Assembly: GCA_002498925.1 (NCBI GenBank) | Contig: DAJH01000042.1 | Coordinates: forward strand, 1-34,672 | From: Euryarchaeota archaeon UBA173 | GTDB taxonomy: Archaea; Thermoplasmatota; Poseidoniia; Poseidoniales; Thalassarchaeaceae | Direction of reading: 5' to 3' | Length of the DNA stretch: 34,672 nucleotides | In this document: positions 8,411 to 15,558 of the stretch, piece by piece | Layout of the letters: each line of letters begins with the position of its first letter | How positions within the stretch are numbered: position 1 is the stretch's first letter | Position numbers and translations under genes: made by a program | Notes under the pieces: generated by a model | Seen by the model: the letters and a program-made list of their open reading frames with translations, nothing else | What the model was told of the DNA's origin: nothing | The model's database searches: none

Positions 8411-9160
8411 ATGTCGTTTTCGCGCAGTGTCGAACTTCAGGGAAGCGGTGAGCCATTCAGGGTGCCTCTTCTGTACCGGTTCCTAGTTGGTTTTCTATGT
8501 CCATTAGTTAGGACATTCTTCAATGTACACATATACGGAATTGAGAGGCTTCCTCCCTCTGGCCCAATGATTCTAGCTGGAAATCATGTATCAAACCTTG
8601 ATCCTATCTTCAAGATTCTAGCAGCTAGAAGGCAGGTTTTCTATCTGGCGAAGGAGGAGCACTTTCAGAAGCAGCCGAACAGATTCATAATGAGAAGCAA
8701 TGGAATGATAGAGACATTCAGGGAAGCGGGGGGGAGGGATGCTCTCGCCCGTGCATCTGACGTCCTTTCGGCTGGTCTGCCCATAGGAGTATTTCCAGAG
8801 GGGACCAGATCCAGGAGAGATGGCCCGCCATTCTTGCAACCCGGGAAGACCGGTGTAGCCAGACTATCTGCCCGGTTCCCAGATGTACCAGTTTTCCCGA
8901 TTTGTGTAATCGGATCTAGGGAGGTTATGCCTCCCGGGAGCAATGGAATCAAATTCTGGAAGAGGGTTGACGTCCATATCGGCAGCCCGATTAAGTTCTC
9001 GCAGTGGCTATCAATGGACGAAGGTGGCTCTTTCGGAGACGAAGAGGTAGCAAGCCTCTTGGAAATCGATGAGCATGGGCAACGTTCAATCAAAAAGGCG
9101 TTGTTCAGAAAGTACACTGACCAACTTATGACGACACTGGAGCTTATGGGTGCCCCTTAG
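8411..9160 (+). CDS. 1-acylglycerol-3-phosphate acyltransferase family protein (PlsC-like)
   Basis: A 249-residue protein with both family signatures: NHVSNLD (His59 and Asp64 of the HX4D catalytic motif) and FPEGTRSR (Glu130-Arg133, phosphate binding). A later VPVFPICVIG strand is also typical. The N-terminal hydrophobic segment (about residues 19-40) is a likely membrane-association helix. The family transfers an acyl chain to lysophosphatidate. That is a bacterial/eukaryotic lipid step, unexpected in an organism with ether isoprenoid lipids but reported for Marine Group II archaea. The start is uncertain: GTG at 8384 or ATG at 8411. I prefer the ATG; neither has a clear Shine-Dalgarno. Confidence 0.88.
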   Translation: MSFSRSVELQGSGEPFRVPLLYRFLVGFLCPLVRTFFNVHIYGIERLPPSGPMILAGNHVSNLDPIFKILAARRQVFYLAKEEHFQKQPNRFIMRSNGMIETFREAGGRDALARASDVLSAGLPIGVFPEGTRSRRDGPPFLQPGKTGVARLSARFPDVPVFPICVIGSREVMPPGSNGIKFWKRVDVHIGSPIKFSQWLSMDEGGSFGDEEVASLLEIDEHGQRSIKKALFRKYTDQLMTTLELMGAP

Positions 9161-9205
9161 GTTCCTCCGCATCCTTGATGTACTTCCCTACCAACGAAGG
9201 TAGAG

Positions 9206-10000
9206 ATGCAGCAATACCTCGACTTCCTTAGTAGGATATTGAAAGAGGGGGCTGACAAAGAAGACAGGACCGGAACCGGCACCAAGTCAATCTTCGGACA
9301 CCAAATGAGATTCGATCTTTCTGATGGCTTCCCGGCTGTAACGACCAAGAAGGTGCACTGGCCTAGCATCATCCATGAGCTGCTTTGGTTCCTATCAGGG
9401 GATACCAACGTCGGCTATCTCCAAGAAAATAAAGTTAGGATATGGAATGAATGGGCGGATCAGGACGGTGACCTCGGGCCTGTCTACGGAAAGCAATGGA
9501 GGAAGTGGGAAGCAACAGATGGCAGGGTAATTGACCAGATAGAGGGCGCCATAGAGATGATCAAAGAGAATCCCGACAGCAGGAGGATTATCGTCTCTGC
9601 CTGGAATGTAGGGGAACTTGGGGAGATGGCCCTGATGCCATGTCACGCATTCTTCCAATTCTATGTAAATGATGGGAAGCTGTCTTGCCAACTCTATCAA
9701 AGAAGCGCGGATGCGTTCCTTGGCGTTCCATTCAATATTTCTTCGTACAGCCTTCTAACCTGCATGATGGCCAAAGTATGTGGCTTGGAGGCAGGGGAAT
9801 TTGTGTGGACCGGTGGGGACTGTCATTTGTACCTTAATCACTTAGAGCAGGCTAGGGAGCAAATCACGAGGAAGCCAAAGAGACTTCCGAGACTAGTTCT
9901 GGAGTCTTCTATAACGGGAATTGACGAGTTTAGATATGAACACATCAAAATCGAGGGATACGAGCATCACCCACACATTCCCGCCCCGATATCGGTATGA
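9206..10000 (+). CDS. thyA: Thymidylate synthase
   Basis: A 264-residue ThyA, the same length as the E. coli enzyme and collinear with it. The folate/dUMP contacts EDRTGTGT (about 19-26), the GPVYGKQWR segment, the active-site cysteine C146 in ALMPCHAFFQF, the arginine pair SRRII, and the QRSADAFLGVPFNI stretch are all present. It methylates dUMP to dTMP with methylenetetrahydrofolate and produces dihydrofolate. The next gene, folA, recycles dihydrofolate, so the two form a dTMP cycle. This is the ThyA rather than the flavin-dependent ThyX route. folA begins 9 bp downstream. Confidence 0.97.
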   Translation: MQQYLDFLSRILKEGADKEDRTGTGTKSIFGHQMRFDLSDGFPAVTTKKVHWPSIIHELLWFLSGDTNVGYLQENKVRIWNEWADQDGDLGPVYGKQWRKWEATDGRVIDQIEGAIEMIKENPDSRRIIVSAWNVGELGEMALMPCHAFFQFYVNDGKLSCQLYQRSADAFLGVPFNISSYSLLTCMMAKVCGLEAGEFVWTGGDCHLYLNHLEQAREQITRKPKRLPRLVLESSITGIDEFRYEHIKIEGYEHHPHIPAPISV

Positions 10001-10009
10001 GGTGACTGA

Positions 10010-10519
10010 ATGAAAATTGCAATGATCGTGGCGATGGACGAAGATGGATTCATAGGGAAGGGGAATAGTCTTCCTTGGAGGTTACCCACGGATATGGCTA
10101 GGTTCAGAGAGCTGACTGTCGGTGATGGATTCAATTCAGTAGTGATGGGCCGGAAGACTTGGGATTCACTCCCAGATTCATTCCGTCCGCTCCCCGAGAG
10201 AGTAAATATTGTCATGTCCCGAGACACGTCATGGATTGGCGAAGGTGCAGAGACTGCACTTTACGTTGGCAGAGCTATCGAGCTTGCATTCGCAGAGGGC
10301 AGTGATGAGCTATGGATAATCGGCGGTGCTGAGATTTACTCGATGTTCATGGACAGAGTAGACGAAATTCACGTAACTACAGTTCATACCGGTGGCAGCG
10401 GCGAGGTTTCTTTCCCGGATTGGGAGAAAGAAGTTTGGAGGGCATCCATAATGAAGAGCGAGGATATTGGCCATGGTGATGAGTTTGCCACTACTTACAC
10501 CGTATGGAAGCGGGTATGA
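10010..10519 (+). CDS. folA: Dihydrofolate reductase
   Basis: A 169-residue DHFR. IAMIVAMDEDGFIGKGNSLPW carries the N-terminal strand, the Met20-type loop and the LPW substrate pocket. VVMGRKTWDSLP is the NADPH-binding segment with the conserved GRKTW, and LWIIGGAEIY is the second nucleotide-binding glycine pair. It reduces dihydrofolate to tetrahydrofolate with NADPH. A GAGGTG Shine-Dalgarno lies 6 nt before the ATG, in the 9-bp spacer after thyA. Its stop TGA is immediately followed by the ATG of the next gene, which suggests translational coupling. Confidence 0.96.
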   Translation: MKIAMIVAMDEDGFIGKGNSLPWRLPTDMARFRELTVGDGFNSVVMGRKTWDSLPDSFRPLPERVNIVMSRDTSWIGEGAETALYVGRAIELAFAEGSDELWIIGGAEIYSMFMDRVDEIHVTTVHTGGSGEVSFPDWEKEVWRASIMKSEDIGHGDEFATTYTVWKRV

Positions 10520-10933
10520 ATGGATCTTCGTACTGCCCTTCGTGCAATCTCTTCGACAGCTGGAGGGGGCTTCTTCCTGTATGTTGGAATTATGCACTTC
10601 ACAGACACTGCGTGGTTCGAGCCGATCGTCCCACCGATTCTAGGCTCAGCTAGATTCTGGGTATTAGCCAGCGGAGTGGTGGAGGTTGCAGTTGGGATTG
10701 GCTTAATTTTTCCAAAAACGAGGAAAAGAGCTGGATATGCCAGTGCCGTACTTCTGACCTTATTGTATCCAGCTAATCTGTACATGTGGATTTACGATGT
10801 GGAGCTCGGCGATGGCGCTTCACTTTCGCCTACAGGTCATGTAATCAGACTGATTCTGCAGATTGGGGGAATTTTGCTGAGCCTCTGGATAGCCGAATTC
10901 TTTGATGAATACGTTGGATCGATCAATCAATAA
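10520..10933 (+). CDS. DoxX-like four-span membrane protein
   Basis: A 137-residue integral membrane protein with four predicted helices, about residues 10-27, 44-63, 70-90 and 108-126. The GIMHFTD segment after helix 1 and the EVAVGIGL segment in helix 2 resemble the DoxX/DoxX-like family. Family members are associated with quinone or thiol redox chemistry in other organisms, but no specific role can be read here. It starts directly at the folA stop (TGA then ATG), so it is the third gene of a thyA-folA operon. Its last 11 bases overlap the end of the convergent lipoprotein gene. Confidence 0.7.
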   Translation: MDLRTALRAISSTAGGGFFLYVGIMHFTDTAWFEPIVPPILGSARFWVLASGVVEVAVGIGLIFPKTRKRAGYASAVLLTLLYPANLYMWIYDVELGDGASLSPTGHVIRLILQIGGILLSLWIAEFFDEYVGSINQ

Positions 10934-12416
10934 ACTCAATCTGGCTGAAAGGGAATAAGGTTCCCTCGGATTCGAAAAGGCTGGGACCGCTTCCCAGGTA
11001 GTAGACAGAGCCCCTACCATCCCTGGAATCCTCGGCGGTGGAATTGTTATTCGTTGCACACGAGCCAGTACAACCATCGGCAAAGGCGACATAAACGCGC
11101 CCCTCTCTATCGATGTGCAAGTCATTGAAATCCAAAAGATTCCTGTTTGAACCACCGATGTCACGACAATCCCCACTATTGAGGCAGATACTCCCCATCT
11201 GTACCGGATCGTCAGTCACCCTCATGGTGTGGAAGACAGGATTGGAGTCCAAAGCATTGAGGCTGTAGGTGATGTAGAGGTGGTAGGTAACATTGTTCGG
11301 CGCGTAGTGGGCATTGCCGTCCCATGAGTTACCATCGATATCTGATTGATTTAGCATCTCAGAATTCTCACTTCCAAGATACATTATTGCAATTCTCCCT
11401 GGGTCGCCAGCATCGGTTTGTGGGAATACTGATGAGATGACTTCAACCGGGGATATTCGGATGCTCTCTTGTTCCCATGTTTCACCTGAATCAGTTGAGC
11501 GAGACATGTAGACTCCCTCATCAGCGCCCGTCCAAATATGATATGCATTAGAGGCAGAATCTGTCGAAACTTCTGAATTCTTACGGGGATAGGGTGTAGA
11601 AACATCTTCTCCCATCGTTCTCTGAAACCATGAGAAACCATTGTCCTTGGATACGATGACTGTCGGAGTCTCTACTCTGGGGGTGACGTATACCGTGCCA
11701 TCCGGAGCTGTGGAAATCGCCCCATGCAAACCACCGTTGGTGGTTGCGAGCCCGATTATCTGCCCTCCAGCATCAAAGGTTGCCCCCCCGTCAAAACTTG
11801 TGAAGCAGAATATCCCGACTAATTTATTGTAGCAATAATACACCGCAGTTTCGTAGAAGCTCGAAGTGAATTGCCCCAACGCACCATATCCTTCACTGGT
11901 CCAAGGTCCGCTTGCTAATTTGATGTGATCATTGATCGGAGTAGTGCCTGAATCATGTGGATTTCCTAGCCAGGAGTCCCCATCATCATCACTCCAGCAT
12001 ATCCATGATGTCTCAAGGCCAATCATCTGCACGTTGAAGATTCGGTCCGTGATTGGATCAACCCAACCGTAGGGGTCGCTGGTAGTAGGTGAACACTGCA
12101 CGGGATCCTGCGTCTCTTCCCATGATTGGCCGTGATCACAAGACCTCATCACTTTCTCCATGGCGATGAAGAAAATACAACCGCTAGAAGTAATGCCAAT
12201 ACTGGGTTCCTTACCAGTCTCACCCACATCACTGAATACGAAACTTAGGGGCAAGGGAGGGACGTCAACAGGGAGTCCGCTAGGACCCGTGACGAAGAAT
12301 CGTGGTTCGGGAACATCTTCATCGTCAACCTCAGAGGGCCCTTCATCCAGATGGATGCATCCCGAAATAGTAGTGGTGACCATCAAGAGCGCCATGACCA
12401 CAGCACCTGTGCGCAT
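10923..12416 (-). CDS. Secreted lipoprotein with Asp-box (BNR/sialidase-type) beta-propeller
   Basis: A 497-residue protein. The signal peptide ends in a lipobox, TISGC, with Cys20 the likely lipidated residue, followed by an acidic linker. Five clear Asp-box motifs are visible: SCDHGQSW (92-99), SDDDGDSW (142-149), SFDGGATF (207-214), SKDNGFSW (256-263) and STDSGETW (307-314). A weaker sixth occurs in SDIDGNSW. Their spacing fits a six-bladed propeller. Asp boxes are structural and occur in sialidases, other glycosidases and non-enzymatic propellers. I could not confirm the sialidase arginine triad, so glycan hydrolysis is only a possibility. It is the last gene of the eS1-phosphorylase-MazG strand block, with 54 bp before it. 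Confidence 0.82.
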   Translation of the reverse strand: MRTGAVVMALLMVTTTISGCIHLDEGPSEVDDEDVPEPRFFVTGPSGLPVDVPPLPLSFVFSDVGETGKEPSIGITSSGCIFFIAMEKVMRSCDHGQSWEETQDPVQCSPTTSDPYGWVDPITDRIFNVQMIGLETSWICWSDDDGDSWLGNPHDSGTTPINDHIKLASGPWTSEGYGALGQFTSSFYETAVYYCYNKLVGIFCFTSFDGGATFDAGGQIIGLATTNGGLHGAISTAPDGTVYVTPRVETPTVIVSKDNGFSWFQRTMGEDVSTPYPRKNSEVSTDSASNAYHIWTGADEGVYMSRSTDSGETWEQESIRISPVEVISSVFPQTDAGDPGRIAIMYLGSENSEMLNQSDIDGNSWDGNAHYAPNNVTYHLYITYSLNALDSNPVFHTMRVTDDPVQMGSICLNSGDCRDIGGSNRNLLDFNDLHIDREGRVYVAFADGCTGSCATNNNSTAEDSRDGRGSVYYLGSGPSLFESEGTLFPFSQIEFID

Positions 12417-12470
12417 GGTGCTTCGACTTGGGGATAGGGCATTTATCTTGCCATGGGGTGAGCCGGGGTG

Positions 12471-12902
12471 TTAGTCTTCGGATTCATACTCAGTAACTCT
12501 AATTCCTAAATTACCCCTTCTGGCCTTTCTTAGCATTATCTTATCCATCTTCTTATGAAATTCTGATTCCAAGTCAACTTTCATTGCTAGCGAATGGCCC
12601 AATATGAGAATCAACAGATCGGCTAACTCCTCGGCTGCCTCGGAATGGGGCTTACCTTTGGTAATCGCAGCTGATAGCTCTCCCAATTCCTCCACTGTCA
12701 ATGCTATTCTGTAGCCCATGTCATGGCCATGGTTATCTTCTGAAGAAAAGGCGTGCTTATGATGAAATGTGGCAACTCTTGACATCATGGTCATCCAAGA
12801 TCCATCTGGTGACGATGACGGGTCTGCCGATATCCATTCTTCTACGGTGGTCTTTCTATCCATAATTGTCCGAATGAAAGAAGCCACATCAATATAGTTC
12901 AA
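12471..12902 (-). CDS. MazG-like nucleotide pyrophosphohydrolase
   Basis: A 143-residue all-helical protein. The metal-binding signature of MazG/dUTPase-like NTP pyrophosphohydrolases is present: E71-E72-x2-E75 in VEELGELSAAI, followed by E92-x2-D95 in EELADLLILI. These enzymes hydrolyse (d)NTPs to monophosphates and pyrophosphate, often as house-cleaning. The N-terminal 60 residues, with a His-rich TFHHKH segment, are less familiar. It lies 18 bp downstream of the phosphorylase gene on the same strand, which suggests a nucleotide-metabolism pair. Confidence 0.78.
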   Translation of the reverse strand: MNYIDVASFIRTIMDRKTTVEEWISADPSSSPDGSWMTMMSRVATFHHKHAFSSEDNHGHDMGYRIALTVEELGELSAAITKGKPHSEAAEELADLLILILGHSLAMKVDLESEFHKKMDKIMLRKARRGNLGIRVTEYESED

Positions 12903-12920
12903 GATTGGGTTCTAAAATGG

Positions 12921-13682
12921 TCAATCGATTGACCTTAGAATCTCCATTAAGCATGACGATATGCTACCCCTCATAGAGGAAGCCATGGAGTCTACAGCGT
13001 GATGGTCAATCTTAGCGGAAGGATCTCCCGGTTCCCTACCTGCGGCCCAATTAGAAGAGCAGGCTAGTGCAATATGACGTATGCCCGTCTCAGACATTAG
13101 TCTTGACTCCGGGCCCAGTGTCATCCCGACGGCATGGGCCCCCAGCTTCTCCAGTGCATCAATCTCAGCTGGACTCTCGAATTGTGGGCCGACACACTGG
13201 GCTACTATGAGATTCTGCGGTACGTATTTCTGAGTCGAGGCAAGTGCATTCTTGCAAATCTGAGAGGCGTCCACATCGAATGGAGAAGTCCTGTCTGCGT
13301 GTGTGGCATCAGAATCATGAAATGACCACGGCCTTACTGCAAGATCCAGTACGTCGGAAGAAATACCGATTGTTCCTGGTTCAAAATTATCGATCATCGA
13401 TCCTACTGAATTTATGCTCATCACGATATCAGGACTGCACTTCACTACTGCTTGCACATTCGCTCGGTGTTCTATTTTATGAGGAGGGGTTCTGAGGTCG
13501 CCTTCTGAATGATGCCTGTCAATGAAAACGATATCCCCCGAATCAGTAGAGACGATTGACGAGGGGACGCTTCCCCAGTCAGTATCTACCTTCACCCTGG
13601 ATATTCCGATATTTACGGAGTCAGACATCTCATCCGCTAAAGCGCTCATTCCTGTGCCGCAAAGCACCGCGATGCGGGCCAT
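12921..13682 (-). CDS. Purine nucleoside / methylthioadenosine phosphorylase family protein
   Basis: A 253-residue PNP-family type I (trimeric) phosphorylase. RHHSEGDLRTPPHKIEHRAN (56-75) is the phosphate-binding and nucleoside-loop signature. SINSVGSM with PGTIGISSDVLDL, GPQFESPAEID and GMTLGPESRLMSETGI are the usual purine/ribose contacts, and SSNWAAG is the late base-recognition loop. The family cleaves purine nucleosides or 5'-methylthioadenosine/thioinosine with phosphate. MTA or MTI is the likely substrate by analogy with archaeal relatives, but specificity is not determined. It starts 4 bp after the eS1 gene and is probably co-transcribed with it. Confidence 0.85.
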   Translation of the reverse strand: MARIAVLCGTGMSALADEMSDSVNIGISRVKVDTDWGSVPSSIVSTDSGDIVFIDRHHSEGDLRTPPHKIEHRANVQAVVKCSPDIVMSINSVGSMIDNFEPGTIGISSDVLDLAVRPWSFHDSDATHADRTSPFDVDASQICKNALASTQKYVPQNLIVAQCVGPQFESPAEIDALEKLGAHAVGMTLGPESRLMSETGIRHIALACSSNWAAGREPGDPSAKIDHHAVDSMASSMRGSISSCLMEILRSID

Positions 13683-13686
13683 TTGA

Positions 13687-14589
13687 TTACTCCTTGAGGC
13701 GAGCTATTAGATCCGCTTTCTTCCCTGAAACTGGCTTTCCGGCTTCCTTGAGTAGTTCCTTGAGCTCTGGGACCTTCATAGAATCGTAATCCACTTCTTC
13801 GGGCTGTTCTGCTTCTTCGGGCTGTTCTGATCCCTCATTCTCGGAGTCATCCTCAACGGATTCCGAAATATCGGCAGAAGCCTCTGCAGCAGCCAGAACA
13901 TCAGATTCTTCGCTCTCTTCAACGGAAGCCGCTTCCTCCTTCTCCTGAGCATGTATCTCCTCCAGCGTGGGGCCCTCTTCCACTACAACTCCTGACTGGA
14001 TCAACTGGGTTCTCCTGATCATTGCAGCTCTGATTGGGGTAATCTTTGAAGCGCCTTCCTTGATTCTTGCCTCAAGTTCGCCGTCCATTACCGACTTCTG
14101 CATATCCACCCATGTCGACGATGCGCCAGTCTTCAGGATAATATTCCTAGCAATCGTCCTAATCTCGTTCTTCTGACTGGACTTCGCTCTTTCTCTAGTA
14201 AGTATGAGTGGCTTGAATCTGACATAGAACCCATCTTCGGTAACTATGTCGACGGTGTCATCGATCTTTCCCCTGTCCCGGCGTATCTGCCTTCTAATGT
14301 GATCCTGCATCATCTGATGCCCAATGAATTCAGTTAGAGCATCGGCACCCAGAACGTCAATAACTCTGAATCTTATTTTGACATGCATCTTGGAGAAGTC
14401 GCCATCGAGTTCATTCTGCATGATCTCAAAGTTACGGCCGATTAGCATATCTGGCTCTTCGGCCAGTGTCTCTCCGATTACCCTGAAAGACCAGGGGTTC
14501 CTAGGAGCCCTGATAGAGTACCAGCGCTTTGACTTCCACTTGTCCCTCTGCTTACGTGCCGCTGCCCTTGCCTTTGCACCTTTTGCCAT
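13687..14589 (-). CDS. rps3ae: 30S ribosomal protein eS1 (S3Ae) with C-terminal SAP domain
   Basis: A 300-residue protein. Residues 1-205 are a normal eS1: basic N-terminus with KWKSKRWYSI, GRNFEI at 51-56, the FRVIDVLGADALTEFIGH region, and the ITPIRAAMIRRTQLIQ helix near 182-198. After that comes an acidic Glu/Ser/Ala linker (205-267), and residues 268-300 form a SAP motif (YDSMKVPELKELLKEAGKP, then GKKADLIARLKE). Archaeal eS1 is usually 200-220 residues without this tail. SAP motifs bind nucleic acid, so the tail may add an RNA- or DNA-binding arm to the small subunit. First gene of a block with the phosphorylase and MazG-like genes. Confidence 0.95.
   Translation of the reverse strand: MAKGAKARAAARKQRDKWKSKRWYSIRAPRNPWSFRVIGETLAEEPDMLIGRNFEIMQNELDGDFSKMHVKIRFRVIDVLGADALTEFIGHQMMQDHIRRQIRRDRGKIDDTVDIVTEDGFYVRFKPLILTRERAKSSQKNEIRTIARNIILKTGASSTWVDMQKSVMDGELEARIKEGASKITPIRAAMIRRTQLIQSGVVVEEGPTLEEIHAQEKEEAASVEESEESDVLAAAEASADISESVEDDSENEGSEQPEEAEQPEEVDYDSMKVPELKELLKEAGKPVSGKKADLIARLKE
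13794..13829. repeat. Perfect tandem duplication of 18 bp in the eS1 linker
   Basis: Two identical adjacent 18-bp units (13794-13811 and 13812-13829) encode the repeated hexapeptide pattern EQPEEA within the acidic linker before the SAP domain. Identity at the DNA level, including third positions, points to a recent slippage duplication. Confidence 0.85.
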
Positions 14590-14607
14590 GACAACAACCT
14601 CGTACTT

Positions 14608-14621
14608 CGGGGGCTACCCCG
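14608..14621 (-). other. Short GC-rich hairpin in the eS1 leader
   Basis: CGGGG-GCTA-CCCCG is a perfect 5-bp inverted repeat with a 4-nt loop. It lies 18 nt upstream of the eS1 start, between that start and the putative TATA element. It could be a leader structure for ribosomal protein control or a chance repeat. Confidence 0.25.
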
Positions 14622-14644
14622 CTCGCAAGCCGTGCGACCTACCC

Positions 14645-14656
14645 TTACTATTTGAA
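14645..14656. promoter_or_regulatory. Candidate bidirectional TATA element between eS1 and COG1325 genes
   Basis: The only AT-rich stretch in the 87-bp divergent gap is TTACTATTTGAA. On the plus strand its centre is about 27 nt before the GTG at 14677, which would give a leaderless transcript. On the minus strand it would give a leader of about 35 nt for eS1. This is inferred from archaeal TATA-to-start spacing. Confidence 0.4.
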
Positions 14657-14676
14657 GCAAAGCCCCGAGAGAAGAT

Positions 14677-15165
14677 GTGGCTTCTCCTACGAGCCTTCAA
14701 GATATAGTGTCCTCTGGGCTTAATGTGGGCCTACTCAGTGCTACTTGGAGAGTCCATGCAAGCGGCCTTGATGATTTGGAAATAATCGAAAGTGGACTAC
14801 AATGGCTAACAGGTGGATGCTGTGAAGTAATTTGGAAAAGGGAGAAGTCGTTTCATGGCCCTCCCCAGCATGTGGCTATAGCTAGGACAGAGAAAAAGCG
14901 AGAAGCGAGGAGTTGTTTCAGCAGGCTTGGGGCGGATGTAATGAGTCAGCTTTCGGAAGAAGGCATAGGGAAGAGGGTAGATGATGAGAAAACGATTCAT
15001 GTGAGGATTTCTCTATCAGAACTATGCAGGGGGGAGATCAAACTGATAAAATCTGGGAGTCGTAGTTCAACGGTCAAGGGGACGTTCAAGATTGAGGCTT
15101 ATCCAGGTGATGATCCAATAGATGTGGCTTCACGACTGGTGAGTGAACTGTCTCGTGAAAGATGA
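14677..15165 (+). CDS. Predicted RNA-binding protein, COG1325 type (exosome-associated family)
   Basis: A 162-residue protein beginning at a GTG. ATWRVHASGLDD matches the N-terminal strand-helix of COG1325 proteins. The FHGPP segment corresponds to their GHFGNP loop, and GKRVDDEKTIHVRISLSELCRGEIKL to the family's signature of an Arg-x-Asp-Asp segment leading into a hydrophobic strand and a G-E-I-x-L turn. The fold resembles a double-stranded RNA-binding domain and the family has been linked by gene context to the archaeal exosome. Biochemical function is poorly defined. It is divergent from eS1 and 61 bp upstream of the ferredoxin gene on the same strand. Confidence 0.75.
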   Translation: MASPTSLQDIVSSGLNVGLLSATWRVHASGLDDLEIIESGLQWLTGGCCEVIWKREKSFHGPPQHVAIARTEKKREARSCFSRLGADVMSQLSEEGIGKRVDDEKTIHVRISLSELCRGEIKLIKSGSRSSTVKGTFKIEAYPGDDPIDVASRLVSELSRER

Positions 15166-15226
15166 TTGTAGGCCTTGAGAGAGCAAGAGTTCAAATGCCC
15201 CAATCCTTGGGAAAAGGACGAAGGAT

Positions 15227-15499
15227 ATGACTCACGTAGTTACAAGTGCCTGTGTTGATCACAAATACCAAGACTGCGTTGCAGTTTGCCCAGTTGAGGC
15301 ATTTAAGGAGGCAGACACCTACTTAGTTATCGATCCCGATGAGTGCATAGATTGTGCTGCATGTGTGACAGAGTGTCCTGTGGAAGCAATTTTTGCCGAT
15401 ACTGATCTGCCGGACGAGTTTGAGGAGTGGTTGGACAGGAACGAGGAGGAATCTCTCAATCTCCCTATTGCCGAGGGCGACTCACCAGTTCTAGCCTAG
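15227..15499 (+). CDS. 7Fe ferredoxin ([3Fe-4S][4Fe-4S])
   Basis: A 90-residue ferredoxin that lines up along its length with Azotobacter FdI. The cysteines are C9, C17, C21, C40, C43, C46 and C50. By analogy with FdI, C9, C17 and C50 would hold a [3Fe-4S] cluster and C21, C40, C43 and C46 a [4Fe-4S] cluster. The position of FdI Cys11 is a histidine (H12), so conversion to 8Fe is unlikely. The acidic C-terminus is typical. It carries electrons in the cytoplasm; the partner is unknown. A U-rich tract directly after the stop may terminate the transcript. Confidence 0.93.
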   Translation: MTHVVTSACVDHKYQDCVAVCPVEAFKEADTYLVIDPDECIDCAACVTECPVEAIFADTDLPDEFEEWLDRNEEESLNLPIAEGDSPVLA

Positions 15500-15500
15500 G

Positions 15501-15516
15501 TTTTTGTCTTCATTTG
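15501..15516 (+). terminator. U-rich tract after the ferredoxin gene
   Basis: Starting one base after the ferredoxin stop, TTTTTGTCTTCATTTG is strongly T-rich on the coding strand, with no stable hairpin before it. This is the form of archaeal intrinsic or aCPSF1-dependent termination sites. pdxS starts 43 bp downstream, which leaves room for its own promoter. Confidence 0.45.
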
Positions 15517-15558
15517 TTGGGACATAGGTTCATGAGGAAATAACACGGGGCGCTTAGC

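Noticed and set aside
15199..15211. CCCAA-TCC-TTGGG hairpin before the ferredoxin gene
   Set aside because: The arms are 5 bp, the stem would be weak and it is not placed near a start or stop in an informative way.
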